Shown here: positions 36,003 through 47,603 of the stretch, one piece after another | How positions within the stretch are numbered: position 1 is the stretch's first letter | Layout of the letters: each line of letters starts with the position of its first letter | Source of the DNA: Triops longicaudatus | Taxonomy: Eukaryota > Arthropoda > Branchiopoda > Notostraca > Triopsidae | Assembly: GCA_022885665.1 (NCBI GenBank) | Contig: JAGQDJ010000080.1 | Coordinates: forward strand, 62,001-126,000 | Reading direction: 5' to 3' | DNA: 64,000 bases | Program-made: the position numbers and the translations under genes | The notes under the pieces: generated by a model | Told to the model about the DNA's origin: nothing | The model's database searches: none | What the model saw: the letters and a program-made list of their open reading frames with translations, nothing else

Positions 36003-38277
36003 CTGGAACTGAGCATGGGAGGGGGCGGAGCCAGGCTTCTAAGAGGACCTTCCCAATCCCAGTCGCAATCACGAGAATCCAGAGAAACGGTTCTCCATAC
36101 ACAGTAAAATGTAATGAATGAAAAAGAATGAGAATGAACTGGATCGGATCGGATCGGATCTGTTGGATCAACAAATGGAATGGAAGGATTGTTCTGGCTA
36201 CTGTTTCTGTATTGTGAAAAACATAAATTCTCTTCATCTACTTCCACTGGCCTGCCCTCCCGCCCCACCCCCGCCCTCCATTAGTTACCGTTACGCTATT
36301 ATATAGTCCTTTGCCATTCTTCTAATGGACACATAAAATACGACCACCCTTCTCCTGACGTTGCCGCATCTTGGTATGCATTTTTGGTTACAGCAGAGCT
36401 GTTTGTCCATCGTGTGTTATATTGTGGGGAGATTCATGTGATGACGATTGAACAGACGTATTATAACTTTTGTGTGTGAGCAAGACGGCTTCTAAACTTA
36501 CTTTACTTCTGTATGGGCTTTCGGGACCAATTGTGGTCTGAGACAAAAGAGAGAAGAGCATCAGACTTGTCGAATAGTTTGATCAAGCTTTTTAGTGCAA
36601 CTGTGACACTTAGTTGAAAATAAGTTTCGCTTTCCCCTCTACCGCCGCCAAGAGAAGCTGCAATCACGAAACGCGGAATAAGAGGAAGAACACATGCAAA
36701 AAAAACCGGGCTTAAGCAAAGAAAAAAAATCAGTGATAATGTCTCGTGCAGCTTCGCGCAGCGGTGGATTTGGACGAAAAAGAAGGCATGTTGTTGGGAC
36801 TCTCGTACGAAGTTTATACAATTTGGCGTGTGGATTGTGATCAGCGTATTAAAAGTTAAAAAGATGTACTAGGAAAGTAAGGTGTTACATAAGAAGACGT
36901 GTCTTAAAAAAGTTTTTTTTTTTTGCCATGGGTATTAATTGCCGCCATTCGACAATTCTTGTGTGTAAGCTTCCGAATGGGATAGTGTTATATATTTTTT
37001 TTTTTTTTGTGATCGGTACCATAGTTTGTTTTCTCTCATTTTCTGCCATGCAAGTATCCAGTCATGTTGCCCCGCCCCTTTATCCAACCTACTGTACCCT
37101 TTCCGATTTTTTTAAATTAACAAAGTAAAAATCTTTCAGTCGAACCCTCCTTCGCCCCTCCCGTCGCCCTTCTGCGCCCTCTGAAGATTTTGGCCTTCCC
37201 CCACCCATTCCCTCCCCCCATACCCGTTGGGGGCTGTGTACCTTACGATGGAGATGGGTCCTCTACATGCGTACTTAGCGGTGAGATCTCTTCTCACGAA
37301 ACCGCCTAACCTTTTTTTAATTAATTATATTTCTCATTGAGTTCGAAAGAGAGCGCTGGATGGACGAATGGGGTTGCATTGGAGAAAAAAAAATAATAAG
37401 AGATGCTGTAAATCCCAATAGCTGTTTTCATCTTGGTTATATTTTTCTGGTCGAAGGTCTAATTAAAAATATGACATTCGATTTAAATATTCTGTATTAT
37501 TCCTGGGAAAGAAAGAACTGTGTGAATTTCTGAACGTGTAAAAGAAATGCGAGACTTAAAGCTCTCCCCGACATACTATTTTTTTTTTAATTATATTTAT
37601 TTTTATTATTTTTATGAATGCCTTGTCTACCTCTGAGAGTGTACTCAGCATATCAGAACTTGACCATAGTAGAACGTAATTACGCTAAGGCAAAAAAAGA
37701 CATTCCTGGTTTGGACTAATTCATTTCTTTAGTTAGCGAAACTTCTCTAGACAAGCGACTGTCCTCGCCCGTTTTCTTTTCTGTAGACAGGTGTAGCTGG
37801 GAAATTTACAAAGGTAGCTTGTCATTACATTATGAACAGCACAGGGGAAAGGTTTGCACTACTAAGTTTTTAATGAAAAAGATAAAACGTATAACATTAA
37901 GTTAAGGAAAAGAACTGGCACTTTACTCAAGTCGAGTATGTGTCCAAGACTGAGGGCTAAGAGGCCGGGATCGTACAGAGGATTTGGGTTTTATGAAGAA
38001 GATATGCTGGGGTAAGCACTTCCGAATCCAGGGTCAGCTATTGTACTTCCGGGTTGTCACATGGCGAAACGTAAATATGCTTACAACTTACCCTGTTACA
38101 CAGGTGTTATGGGTAGTGAATAATGTAACAGAGCCCAAGCTGTAGTTTTAAATTACTTTAGGTAAAGGCAGTAAAAGCCGTCAGGAAGCCAGCCTGCTGT
38201 TTCTCAGTCTGTAAAGGAAAATCAGAAAAAGCTCTTGATTACAGTAAGTAAAAAGTCGTGGCAATTTTCGGGAAACT
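36003..38277. other. CK1 gamma 3' untranslated region and intergenic DNA
   Basis: The first kilobase or more is probably the 3' untranslated region of the kinase gene; it is T-rich and contains a (GGATC)4 run near 36143-36162. No canonical AATAAA was found in the part I could scan with confidence, so the transcript end is not assigned. No other gene is supported. Confidence 0.4.
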
Positions 38278-38283
38278 TTTATT
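38278..38283 (-). terminator. Poly(A) signal of the cuticle-like gene
   Basis: TTTATT on the plus strand gives AATAAA on the minus strand, about 107 bases after the stop codon at 38390. Position and spacing fit a normal 3' end. Confidence 0.65.
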
Positions 38284-38389
38284 TCATAGTTCTGAAACAG
38301 TAACAAGGAAGCTTGAACATGGTGAATCGGAATGAGATGGAACTGACTTTGAAGTTGGAGACACAAGATGAGCCTGGCTTGTGAGAAGT

Positions 38390-38843
38390 TTACCAGCCGC
38401 GGGAAACGTGTGTGTAGCTGTAGCTGGTGGGAGTTGCTTGTCCATAAGCGTAGCCGTAACGGGCCGGTGCGTAGGCGTAGGTAGCGGGAGCTGGCAGCAC
38501 TTTGACGACGGGAGTGTACAACGGCTGGACCAGCGGCTCAGCCGAAAGCTCGTGGGCTACCGGAGCGGCTACGACGGCTTGAGCTGCAGCAGGCAACGCG
38601 GCAGCGTAGGCGTAAGGAACCGCGACGGCTGGGTTGTAAACTCCATAATGGTATGGGTAAGGTGCATTGTATACGAGAGCTGCGGTGTCGTCAGCTTTCT
38701 GATCTTCCGCAGGAGCAGCAGGGGCGGCTAAGACGGCAGAGATAGCCAAAAGGGCGAAGAAAACCTAAAATAGGATAATTGAAATTGAGACAATCCTAGC
38801 TATTTCTTCTTAAGCTGGAATGACTTACTTGGTACTTGGCCAT
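38390..38843 (-). CDS. Small secreted cuticle-like protein, 129 aa
   Basis: Two exons, 38843-38829 (MAKYQ) and 38764-38390, joined in phase 0 across a 64-bp intron. The first 18-20 residues form a signal peptide (MAKYQVFFALLAISAVLAAP). The mature protein is made of Ala, Pro, Val and Tyr, with AAPA, AAALPAAAQAVVAAPVAHEL and YAYAPARYGYAYG stretches, no Cys and no Rebers-Riddiford chitin-binding motif. Ala/Pro/Tyr-rich proteins of this kind are common in arthropod cuticle and other extracellular matrices. The intron after a five-codon first exon interrupting the signal peptide is a typical layout for arthropod cuticular genes. A TATA box lies upstream. The exact cuticular family is not assigned. 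Confidence 0.82.
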
Positions 38844-38923
38844 TGCTAAGCGGAATAAAAGGCTTGTGTTACCGTAAAAGCTGTGCGGTAGCGAATGCTG
38901 TGTTCACCGAATTTTTGTTGGCT

Positions 38924-38932
38924 CTTTATAGG
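38924..38932 (-). promoter_or_regulatory. TATA box of the cuticle-like gene
   Basis: On the minus strand the sequence reads CCTATAAAGAGCC, about 80 bases upstream of the start codon at 38843. Spacing allows a transcription start near 38895-38900 and a short 5' leader. Confidence 0.65.
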
Positions 38933-39468
38933 CCTTTCTTGTCCTTGAAAAGTTGGTTTGTGAGAAGATAAAGGGCGTTGGCCATTATCCCATGCTTTAT
39001 TAAGCATCATTGTCCACGACTGTAACTCCGTTTAAGTTCCGTATTCCCACCCCCTATGTCTTCAACCGTTCCAAGTCGCTGAGCTTCAGGTGAGATGAAC
39101 TGAGGAGTTCCGGGTTCTTTTAAAATTCGTGGAAATAATAAACGTTCTAAACATCGCCAAGTTCTTTATCGCCTTTATATAGTATTCAAACGTGTACTTT
39201 TTCGAAACCGTGATGAGTTTCATGTTCCACGGCAACGCTGCTGTGTTGTGGAGTGTGCTGGGCCAGGTTAGATTTGGTAGTACAGAGTTGAGATAGCAAC
39301 ATCGCTAACCTTGCTGGATCATGAAGCTGGATGGCAAGCAGCAGGGCAAATTGTCTGTCTAAATAGCACGCAGCGAACGAATGTTTCATTTCACTTACCA
39401 CTGTTTTGGCAAAAATAAACATTGCAATTGGTGGATCTCATAGTGTCCTGGACGGAAGTATCTGAAAA
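38933..39468. other. Region between the cuticle-like gene and UBL7
   Basis: This probably holds the UBL7 promoter and the distal cuticle-gene promoter. A minus-strand frame (39186-39422) begins 46 bases from the UBL7 start codon and contains a GTAAGT, but nothing in it resembles a known protein. No TATA box was found close to the UBL7 start. Confidence 0.4.
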
Positions 39469-40884
39469 ATGTCCTTAAAATTATACTTCAACATTCTCAA
39501 TGAGAAGAAAACCCTGACGATTGAAGAAGTAGCATCCGACAGTACCTTCAGCGAACTGAAGGCCAAAGTTGCAACAGAAATCAACTCAGATGTTAAGAAC
39601 CTTGGTAAGAATTTTCTCAACAATTGCACTACTTTTTTGTGTCTTATTCTCTTCGAACTTCTAAATGCAGTTTTTCTTCACGGCGGAAAACCGCTTGAAG
39701 ACCACGTTTCATTGGCTAACATAGGCATTACAAGCGGCACCATGATCCATGTCAACAAAAATCAAGAAAAAGGTAAAAAAAAAGTCTATCGGTTTGACTG
39801 TGTAAAAAAATTCGTTGTTGCTTTTCCTCGTTGTTAGTTGTTAAGAGTACCCTACCGCCTTGTGATACTGCCATCCAAGAAATGGTCCTTGCCTTCCGAA
39901 CAGCCATGATGAACCCAGCATTCAAAACAACTATACTTATGCAGGTTGGGTAAATATAACTTCTGTATTCAAATATTAAGGAATTTTCTTTATTATAGCA
40001 CTTGATTCAGTCCGACTTCATCGAAAACATGAAAGTTGCCAGCCCAGGTTTAGCGGAAGATCCCATTGCCCTTGCTTTGTTGTACGATTGGGAATTATTA
40101 CTTTATTTTGCCGATTTCACTACTGCTAAAAAGTAAGAACCCCTCATGCTTGAAGGCTATCTCTGTTTATATAAATAAAATACATATTTAATATAAATTA
40201 GGCTAATTCGTGAGCATCCATGTCTGTTAGACGTCGCATCCGCTATTGCTGCAGCTGTGCATCAGGTACCTGCGAAAGGAGGAGCCACAAGACCGTGGCT
40301 TGGCGATGAAGATGAGGAAATGGAGGAAGATGACGAAGAAGAAACAGCAGAAGTAATGTGTCGAATTAATACATTAACCGTTTTAATCGCATTAATCAAA
40401 TCGGTTCCGATTTCTTCGAAAGGGTGGTGCTCGAGGAAGTGGCTTAGCCAATGGAGCCGGAGCCTCTGCGATTACTCGGTCGCAATTATCTGCAGCTTTG
40501 GCTGCACTAACCCGCAGTCCTAGAACTCGTGCTCCAGCAAGCGCACCCACAGCTGTTCCTCTACCTGCAGCCAGTTCGTCTACCCGACCTCGTACCTTCA
40601 TTTCGTCAGAAATGTTCAACGCTGCCCTGTCGCAAGCCATGGCCAGCATACCATCCAATAATAATGTAGCTCCTCAGCCTGCTCAGTCTAATCCAAGACC
40701 TAGTAGTAGCCGTGTGGCCAACGAAGAGGCAGATTTGAGACAGCGGTATGGAACCCATTTGAGTCAGATGAGAGAGTTGGGAATCGCTGACGATAGTCTG
40801 AGTTTAAGGGCTCTGCAGTCTACAAACGGAGATGTCCAAGCCGCTGTTAATCTGATTTTTGCGGGATTAATGGGTGATGAATAA
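39469..40884 (+). CDS. UBL7: Ubiquitin-like protein 7 (UBL-UBA protein)
   Basis: Six exons: 39469-39604, 39671-39772, 39838-39944, 39999-40132, 40202-40352, 40423-40884; phases agree and give 363 aa (human UBL7 is about 380). Residues 1-80 form a ubiquitin-like fold ending in GITSGTMIHVNK. The middle has the family stretch VASPGLAEDPIALALL and then an acidic tract (EEMEEDDEEETAE) and Ser/Ala/Pro-rich linkers. The C-terminal 49 residues are a UBA domain (QMRELGIADDSLSLRALQ, then GDVQAAVNLIFAG), which closely resembles vertebrate UBL7. UBL-UBA proteins bind polyubiquitin through UBA and the proteasome or partners through UBL; the role of UBL7 itself is poorly defined. Confidence 0.93.
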
Positions 40885-41881
40885 GAATGTACGAATGTAA
40901 CATGAGTGTTGTCCAACTTTTCTCTGTTTGTGCATTGTCGCCAGGGTTGTTCTGCACGACCGCATAACTCGAATCCGATCAAGACCGGACACAAGTCTTT
41001 AGCAATGGGGATAACCCCAAGACTGCGAGCCTCGAGACTAACACCACAGATGTTATCGAAAACAGCGGTCTTGGTGTTGTCTGGAAACTTCTGTCTGATT
41101 TTGGTCTTGGTCTCGAGCAGTGCAATCATGTAACAACCCTGACGGTCGCAATTACTTCTAATACAGGCATCTTTCGCTTAATGAGACTATCACAATTGCA
41201 CCGTGTGCGTGTAGGCTACATTGTCGCGCAGGTGTTTCTTTGATCTGTAACAGAAACAGGGAAAAAATCAGAAGGAAGGTAAACGTGAGTCAAGGGAGTT
41301 TTCCGCAGATTCAGTACAATTGAAGTGAATATTATTTTTTTACTTGAACTACTTTCTCAATTACCTGTTTGAGCTTTTTTTCTCAATTACCTTGGTGACA
41401 AAAATCATTCTGTAGACTTCGTTTGACTATAAGGGAAAGACTAAGGACCTCATTTGAACAATGCATTATGTCAGTTGGTATATTGAGAAACTTTTCTCAG
41501 GAAATGGGAAAGTTGTTTTTGACTTATTGATGTAGAAAATTTCATAGATTTTGTCAGCGGATCTGAAATGTCATGAATTTTTTATACACTTTATTCGAAT
41601 AAATGCAGGTTAAAAGTTAGCTAGGATATTAAATATAAGTAAACTCGCATCCCACTTCAATAGCAAAGTTTGGTTAATAAATTTACATGCAAGTGATTCA
41701 TTTTCTACAGTTTTGTTAGCACGTATTGATACGTCCTTTTAATGAGCGTAATTGTCATACTAAGTCCAAAGGAATATGAATGAAGGTTGTTTACGTTACA
41801 CAAGTATTGTTTGTAGCGACAAAGATGGTAGGAATGGAGTTTAAAGAAAAACATTGAGGGAGGCTAATGGAGGAGTGAGAA
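40885..41881. other. UBL7 3' flank
   Basis: No gene is supported. An AATAAA at 41598-41603 is the clearest candidate for the UBL7 transcript end, about 710 bases after the stop codon. The remainder is AT-rich intergenic sequence. Confidence 0.4.
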
Positions 41882-42030
41882 CATGGCCGTACCCAGTCTT
41901 TTGGATCCGGGAAGGGTGGTCCATATGCAATTTCTTGGACACTTCGTAGTTGCTCACCATTACAAAGTTAACATTTCGGGAATGGGGGGGGGGGTAATCC
42001 CTATACCCCCTCCCCCTGAGTACATAGATG
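41882..42030. mobile_element. hAT-like MITE, 149 bp
   Basis: The ends are imperfect inverted repeats: CATGGCCGTACCCAG at the left, and CATCTATGTACTCAG read inward from the right (10 of 15 match). The flanks are near-identical 8-bp direct repeats, AGTGAGAA (41874-41881) and AGTGAGAT (42031-42038), the duplication size made by hAT transposases. The body contains a G run near 41985 and a C-rich stretch close to 42010 that can pair. There is no coding capacity. Confidence 0.6.
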
Positions 42031-42057
42031 AGTGAGATTAAAAGATTTTTATTTTAC

Positions 42058-42342
42058 CAGTGGCGTCGTGCACTTCAAAAATTTGGGGGTGCCCGATTTT
42101 GCATTTCTTGTAAAAAGGTGGTACTTTTTTTCAGGTTTACAAATTTTGAAAAAGGGTGATACCTTTTTTCTCAGGATGGCAAAAATTTCGGGGGTGCCCG
42201 NCGATTTTGCATTTCTTGTAAAAAGGTGGTACTTTTTTTCAGGTTTACAAATTTTGAAAAAGGGTGATACCTTTTTTCTCAGGATGGCAAAAATTTCGGG
42301 GGTGCCCGGGCACCTCGGGCCCCTTATGGCACGACGCCACTG
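42058..42342. mobile_element. hAT-like MITE with an internal 108-bp tandem duplication
   Basis: Perfect 14-bp inverted ends, CAGTGGCGTCGTGC and GCACGACGCCACTG, bound the element. Flanking 8-bp repeats TATTTTAC (42050-42057) and TATTTTTC (42343-42350) differ at one base, consistent with a hAT-type target duplication. Inside, a unit containing ATTTTGCATTTCTTG, GGTGGTACTTTTTTTC and GGTGATACC is present twice at a period of 108 bases, with a single undetermined base (N, 42201) at the junction. The open frame across the repeat (42032-42370) is an artefact of the duplication and is not a gene. Confidence 0.75.
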
Positions 42343-44694
42343 TATTTTTCTATTATTAGTAGTAGTTTGAAGGACTAAGAGAAATGTGCTACAAGTTGTA
42401 GAAAATTTTACAACATTATTGAAAAATCTACACAAAAGGTGCATTCATATATGTAAAGCAGGCAAAAACGTTGTCCGCCCTGTTCATGTCCAACACTGCT
42501 AATGACACTCTAAATACGTTTTTAATATACAAATATACAAACACTAGCTCATCGGCGGGGGGGGGGGGGATTTTAGGGCCTACAATATCAATCCCAAAAT
42601 TTATAAGTAGTGTTTTATTTTAACAAAAATTAAAAATGCTGCATTGAAGTTATAAGAAAATCAAATGTAACGTGGCTACTTTGAAGCAAGCGAGGGAAGT
42701 TTTTATTCAACACGACTGTCCTGGAGTAGAGGAGGAAAGGGACAGCGAAAACAGTTATCCGATTTTTGTTAAAAATTAGAGATGAAACACATTCATTAGA
42801 TGCACAGCTTTTCTTACTGTTAACCATGATGTAGTATAGTTTCCATACAGGACGAAAAATAAGGCTACCGTAATAACAAGAGGCTCTTCTAAGCGTAAAA
42901 ACTTGTAAAAGGAAGGGTCCACTTTAGGCTTCGGGGTGAAACAAAGATGTCCAAGTAGATTTGCCATATGGAAAATGGCAGAACTATTTTTCTAGGAAAA
43001 TACGTAGTAGATTTTAAAGATATTTACAAAAACTTACAAGTGCCATGTAAACGATTAGCAGAACGCTATATTAATGTGAAATCCGTTTTTCTTTTTGTTT
43101 TACCATTTGTGCAAAACATACTAATTAATTTTAACGCCGAAATTAATTTTAATCATACTAATTAATTAAAAAAATATATATTACTTTTGAAGCTTTTATG
43201 TAAAATAATTAAATTGACTTAAGAAGCTTTAATCCATAACATTACAAAAAAGAAAAGTGCAGTTTTCATTAATATGGCCTTGACTAGCGGCAGTTTTTCG
43301 CTTACTGATCCAAAATGTACACATACGTAATGTACACATATGTAATGCTCAGTTTACCTTTTTTTGTTTCACCTTTCCTATAAACTCTCTGTTTTTCCCC
43401 GTTGCCACCTGGTATTGCCAACGACTGAGTCACCAAGAATCACTCCTTTATGATCGAGGTGTCATCCTTGGGGATGCGAGGCTCGATAAAAGCAATCGAG
43501 GTGCAATTTTTCCCAGAAGTTGCCGTGGTTAAGCTTGATGCATACGTTAAAAAAAAAAAAAAAAAAAAATAAAAATAAAAAAAAAAAAAAAAAATCCGCT
43601 GCGGCAATTCGTGAATGCATTCTAGGGGCGCCGCTACACGGGTCCAAACTTCAACTGAAGCTAATTATAAACTAACCTTTGATAAAGTGAAGTGTATCAT
43701 TGTGTTTTTGAGAATGGGGGCCATGGCATATGACTCCCGAACCCTGAAAACGCCGCTAGCTGAAGATCATGGAACCCTTGCACTAAACCCAAAGCCACGA
43801 AGAGAGTGAAGCTGCATCCTTACTCCAAGTTACTTTTTTCTCAAAGCGTGTAGCCATTCGTACCTAATTTCAGTGCCCACGTTCTTTATTGTCGGCTTAA
43901 TTATGTTTTACAAAAGCTTTCACGCCTAGGAACCCCAAGAAAAATTTGACTTATACAAAGTTCCAGCAATAGGCTCCGACTTACGCTGGTAAAGTCGGAT
44001 TTTTTTTTTATCCAGAGTGTGCCTGTATAAAATGGGCAGCAACAGATGAAAGTTATGTCAGAAAAGCATATAAATGAATACTACCGACGTAGTACTGAAT
44101 CAGCTCAAAAATTACCAGCTTGAAGTTGCGCTAAGATTTAAGATCATATAGAATTATGTATTTCCATGATCCGGTTACGAAAACATCAACATGAACATCA
44201 AACATCAACAATATTTATTATACGCCTCGTCAATTCTTAAGTTTGGCAGGTTAGCTCCAGGAAGGTAAGATTAAATTGAGTAAAATCTTCGCACCAGAAG
44301 GGCCTAAAAAACAAAATAAGCAAGTGAAAACATTGTCATTGTTAAATGATGCTACTTAAATGCGTTTTTATTGCAACATTCTTACTAATCCTAGTTGCTC
44401 TACATCTACTAAAGCTAGCCCATGCAAACGTTTCACCAAAAATCTCTCGGTTTTGAAAAAATGCGACTCAATAGAGCAGCAATTTTACGGGGCATATGAA
44501 GAATAAGTATCAGTCTAAGCAATTCTGAAGCATTCTTCTCATTCCTAGAAGTAGGCTTATGATTTCCATATAAAAGTTGAAATTTGCGTGTGGTTGAGTT
44601 GGAAATTTGTCAGTGAACGGAGCTTGTGTTTCCCGCCCGTTTGATTGGAGTCTATATTATCGTCACAAGAGGTCTCTACCGTACAAACCTCACA
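42343..44694. other. Gene-free intergenic region
   Basis: AT-rich DNA without a supported gene. It contains a G run near 42557, a 15-bp two-copy tandem repeat at 43315-43344 (ATGTACACATAYGTA) and a long A-rich tract listed separately. The last few hundred bases should include the IDH3A promoter. Confidence 0.5.
43549..43594 (+). repeat. A-rich simple repeat, 46 bp
   Basis: Forty-six bases of A interrupted only by two T. It may be a retroposon tail or simple repeat; no retroelement body was identified. Confidence 0.9.
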
Positions 44695-46247
44695 ATGGCC
44701 GGACGCAGAATTGCTCTAGAGGTAAATTAACTTTAAAAATTAATTGTTGCTTCTTGGATAATATACCTATGATAGCTGTAATATTTAACAATATGAGGGC
44801 AGAATTCATTCCACAATTTCCATCAAATCATTTCACTTAATTGTTACTTATTTTTTTGTCTCCAGCTTTGGAGTCACTTCCTGTCTTTGTGGAGTTCTCA
44901 CTAGCGAAAACAAAGTTAAATGTTGTGGCAATAATCAGGTTTCTAATTGTTTCAGACCAGTGGCCTTTTGAAAGGACTGTTAGGCAAACAATTATGGAGC
45001 CGAAATTTCAGTTCTGATGTGCGAACAGTGACGCTCATTCCTGGTGATGGTATTGGTCCTGAGATATCCGCCGCTGTACAGCGAATATTTTCTGTAGCTC
45101 AAGTGCCAATCGAGTGGGAAGTTGTGGATGTTACTCCAGTGAAAGGCCCTGATGGCCGTTTCGGCATTCCACCTAAAGCGATTGAGTCCGTAAATAGAAA
45201 TAAAGTAGGCCTCAAGGGTCCGCTCATGACTCCCGTTGGCAAAGGCCATCGATCTCTCAATTTGGCTCTCAGGAAGTAATGTGACTCTTTGCTCGTCCTA
45301 GTACATTTTACTGATGGTTTCTGCTTTTTAGGGAATTCAATTTGTATGCTAATGTCCGCCCCTGTCGCTCTATAGAAGGTTACAGGACGCTGTACAATGA
45401 TGTCGACGTAGTAACCATCCGTGAGAATACCGAAGGCGAGTATTCGGGTATCGAGCACGAGATTGTGGATGGTGTAGTGCAAAGTATCAAACTGATTACG
45501 GAGGAAGCTTCCCGGCGTGTTGCGGAGTTCGCTTTCAATTATGCACGTTCCAATGGCAGACAGAAAGTGACGGCCGTTCACAAAGCTAACATTATGTAAG
45601 AGCTTTAGCTTGTTGACATAGTAATAAACTGTTTAAAAATTTCTCTTCACAGGCGAATGTCCGATGGACTCTTTTTGAGTTGTTGTCGCGAGGTAGCCGA
45701 GAAGAACCCTGACATCCGGTTCGAAGAACGCTATTTGGACACGGTTTGCTTAAACATGGTGCAAGATCCCGGTCAATATGACGTCTTGGTCATGCCAAAC
45801 CTTTACGGTGACATTTTGTCGGATTTGTGTGCTGGTTTGGTGGGAGGTTTAGGTCTTACTCCATCCGGGAACATCGGCACAGATGGAGCCATCTTTGAAT
45901 CCGTACGTGTACAGAGTTGTCAAAAAGATCAATTGTTTTATTATTTGTATTATAGGTTCACGGAACAGCTCCCGATATCGCTGGACAAGATAAAGCCAAC
46001 CCAACGGCCCTACTCTTGTCGAGTGTTATGATGTTGAGATACATGAATTTGCAGCAACACGCCTCTAAGATTGAAAAAGCTTGCTTTGATACCATCAAGG
46101 TACTGAATACGTTTGTTTTGATATTTTCAAAATTTTAATTGTTACGAATTGTAGGAAGGAAAAGTTCTGACCGCTGATTTGGGAGGAAAAGGCAAGTGTT
46201 CGGAATATACGGATGAAATCTGCCGCAAGATTGAAGCCAGCTCATGA
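44695..46247 (+). CDS. IDH3A: Isocitrate dehydrogenase [NAD] subunit alpha, mitochondrial
   Basis: Six exons: 44695-44721, 44956-45275, 45332-45595, 45653-45902, 45956-46099, 46155-46247; in phase, 365 aa (human 366). The N-terminus (MAGRRIALETSGLLKGLLGK) is basic and amphipathic, as expected for mitochondrial import. Family stretches include LIPGDGIGPEI, LKGPLMTPVGKGHRSLNLAL, LYANVRPCRS, TIRENTEGEYSGIEH, VHKANIMR, DTVCLNMVQDP, PNLYGDILSDLCAGLVGG and VHGTAPDIAGQ. The protein is the catalytic subunit of the heteromeric enzyme that oxidises isocitrate to 2-oxoglutarate with NAD in the citric acid cycle. A nine-codon first exon is separated from the rest by a 234-bp intron. All active-site segments are intact, so the gene looks functional. 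Confidence 0.96.
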
Positions 46248-46429
46248 AGGGACTTATAAACCAAGGAAACTTAACGACATCATCTTCCTGAAAGGCTAAA
46301 TAGTTGAGTTAGCCTAGGTTAGGCTTATTGTTAGTCCGGCTTTACGCTGTAGTCATTCTGCTTGTGTGGCTAAAAGCGACTTCATCTCTTGTCTCATAAT
46401 CCAGTGCGTAAAGCGAAGGGTCTTGACTA

Positions 46430-46435
46430 AATAAA
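46430..46435 (+). terminator. Poly(A) signal of IDH3A
   Basis: A canonical AATAAA lies 183 bases after the stop codon and is followed by a GT-rich stretch (CTCTTGTTGTCTGC). This is a likely transcript end. Confidence 0.7.
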
Positions 46436-47603
46436 CTCTTGTTGTCTGCATTAAAGACTGGTTTTATGTGGTTAGGTCATTAAACCTTTTATTAATGTGC
46501 CTTCGAAATTTTTCAACCAATTTTTAACCAATTTCAACAGATTTACTGCTTAACTTGGTGACCATTGGTGATCGTTGAAGTCAACTGCCTGGAAATGAGT
46601 TTTTCTTTCGAAGATTTTTCCTTGAATTTAAGAATCGGACATACCGTCAAGTGGGGTTATCATGAACAATTTACAACAGAACGTAGGCTGTCAAACGTAG
46701 GCTTCTGAACTAGGCAACGTAATAAATAAGGTGTCGCCAGATTCTGGGATGAATAGGTTTTCTAACAATACCACGTGAATTTTTTTGTTTTGTCAAATTT
46801 CGTGGCAACAAGAAGTTGAGAATTAGATTTTTATCACCATTTTGTCACAATTTTAAGGTCTTTGAGTTTTAACTATCAAGAGGTAACCCTGACTGCAAGG
46901 GACGCCGTCATTTCCAGAAAAATAGCACAGTAGTACCCCGTACAATTAATCTAATCCATTCCTGAATAGCGTTCGCTATAAGAAGAGTTCGTTTTAAGAA
47001 ACGCTATTGCTCATAAGATTGTATGTAAAGCGCTTTAATGTAGACTTAAGTTAGACATACATTTCACTACGTCTTTATGCTGTTTACTTTAACTAACTAC
47101 AGACGGTGTTATTGTAATTTAATTTTAAGTTTCTACAGCAGAGACATTGCTCTCTTCGACATTCTATGTTGGCCTTTGTAGATGACTTCGTCTTTCATGT
47201 AACTAATTGCCTGATCTGTTAGTTCTCCTTCCATTTTGTCTAACCGATCTTAGCTAAAAGTTAGAATTAGTTCTCCGTTCCATTGCGAGTTAACTTTGCC
47301 AACAACGGAGATAAAGAAACTCGTGACATTCCCTTCGTTTGCCCGAAGGTTCAGAACAAACTCTTCGCTGGTCAACTATTTTTCAATTTTTTAAGTGTTC
47401 GTTGTGTGTACTGAATTAAAATCTACAGTTTCAGTACACGAGACTCTTTAGCACTACGATTTCTTGCTCAGTGGACAGTGATAATGAATTTTGACATGCT
47501 TTTCCGTTAGTCAGACTTCTAGGGTGCCTTTCGGAGGTTCGTAAGATCATGCTCGTTGTGCGAGTTGTTCTCTGAACGAGGCGTTCTATGTACGGGGCGC
47601 CAC
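46436..47603. other. Gene-free stretch after IDH3A
   Basis: No coding exon is supported. A sequence starting CAGTAGTACCCCGT near 46930, followed by CGCTATAAGAAGAGTTCG, resembles a decayed pogo/Tigger-type transposon end, but its partner end was not found. Confidence 0.4.

Noticed and set aside
39186..39422. Minus-strand frame divergent from UBL7
   Set aside because: Tempting as a head-to-head partner, but no family match, and the internal GTAAGT has no matching downstream exon.
42032..42444. Long open frames on both strands with a repeated peptide
   Set aside because: They are produced by the 108-base tandem duplication inside a MITE and contain the N base; not a gene.
46930..47010. Possible decayed pogo/Tigger end
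   Set aside because: The single end resembles the family, but no partner end or TA duplication was found.
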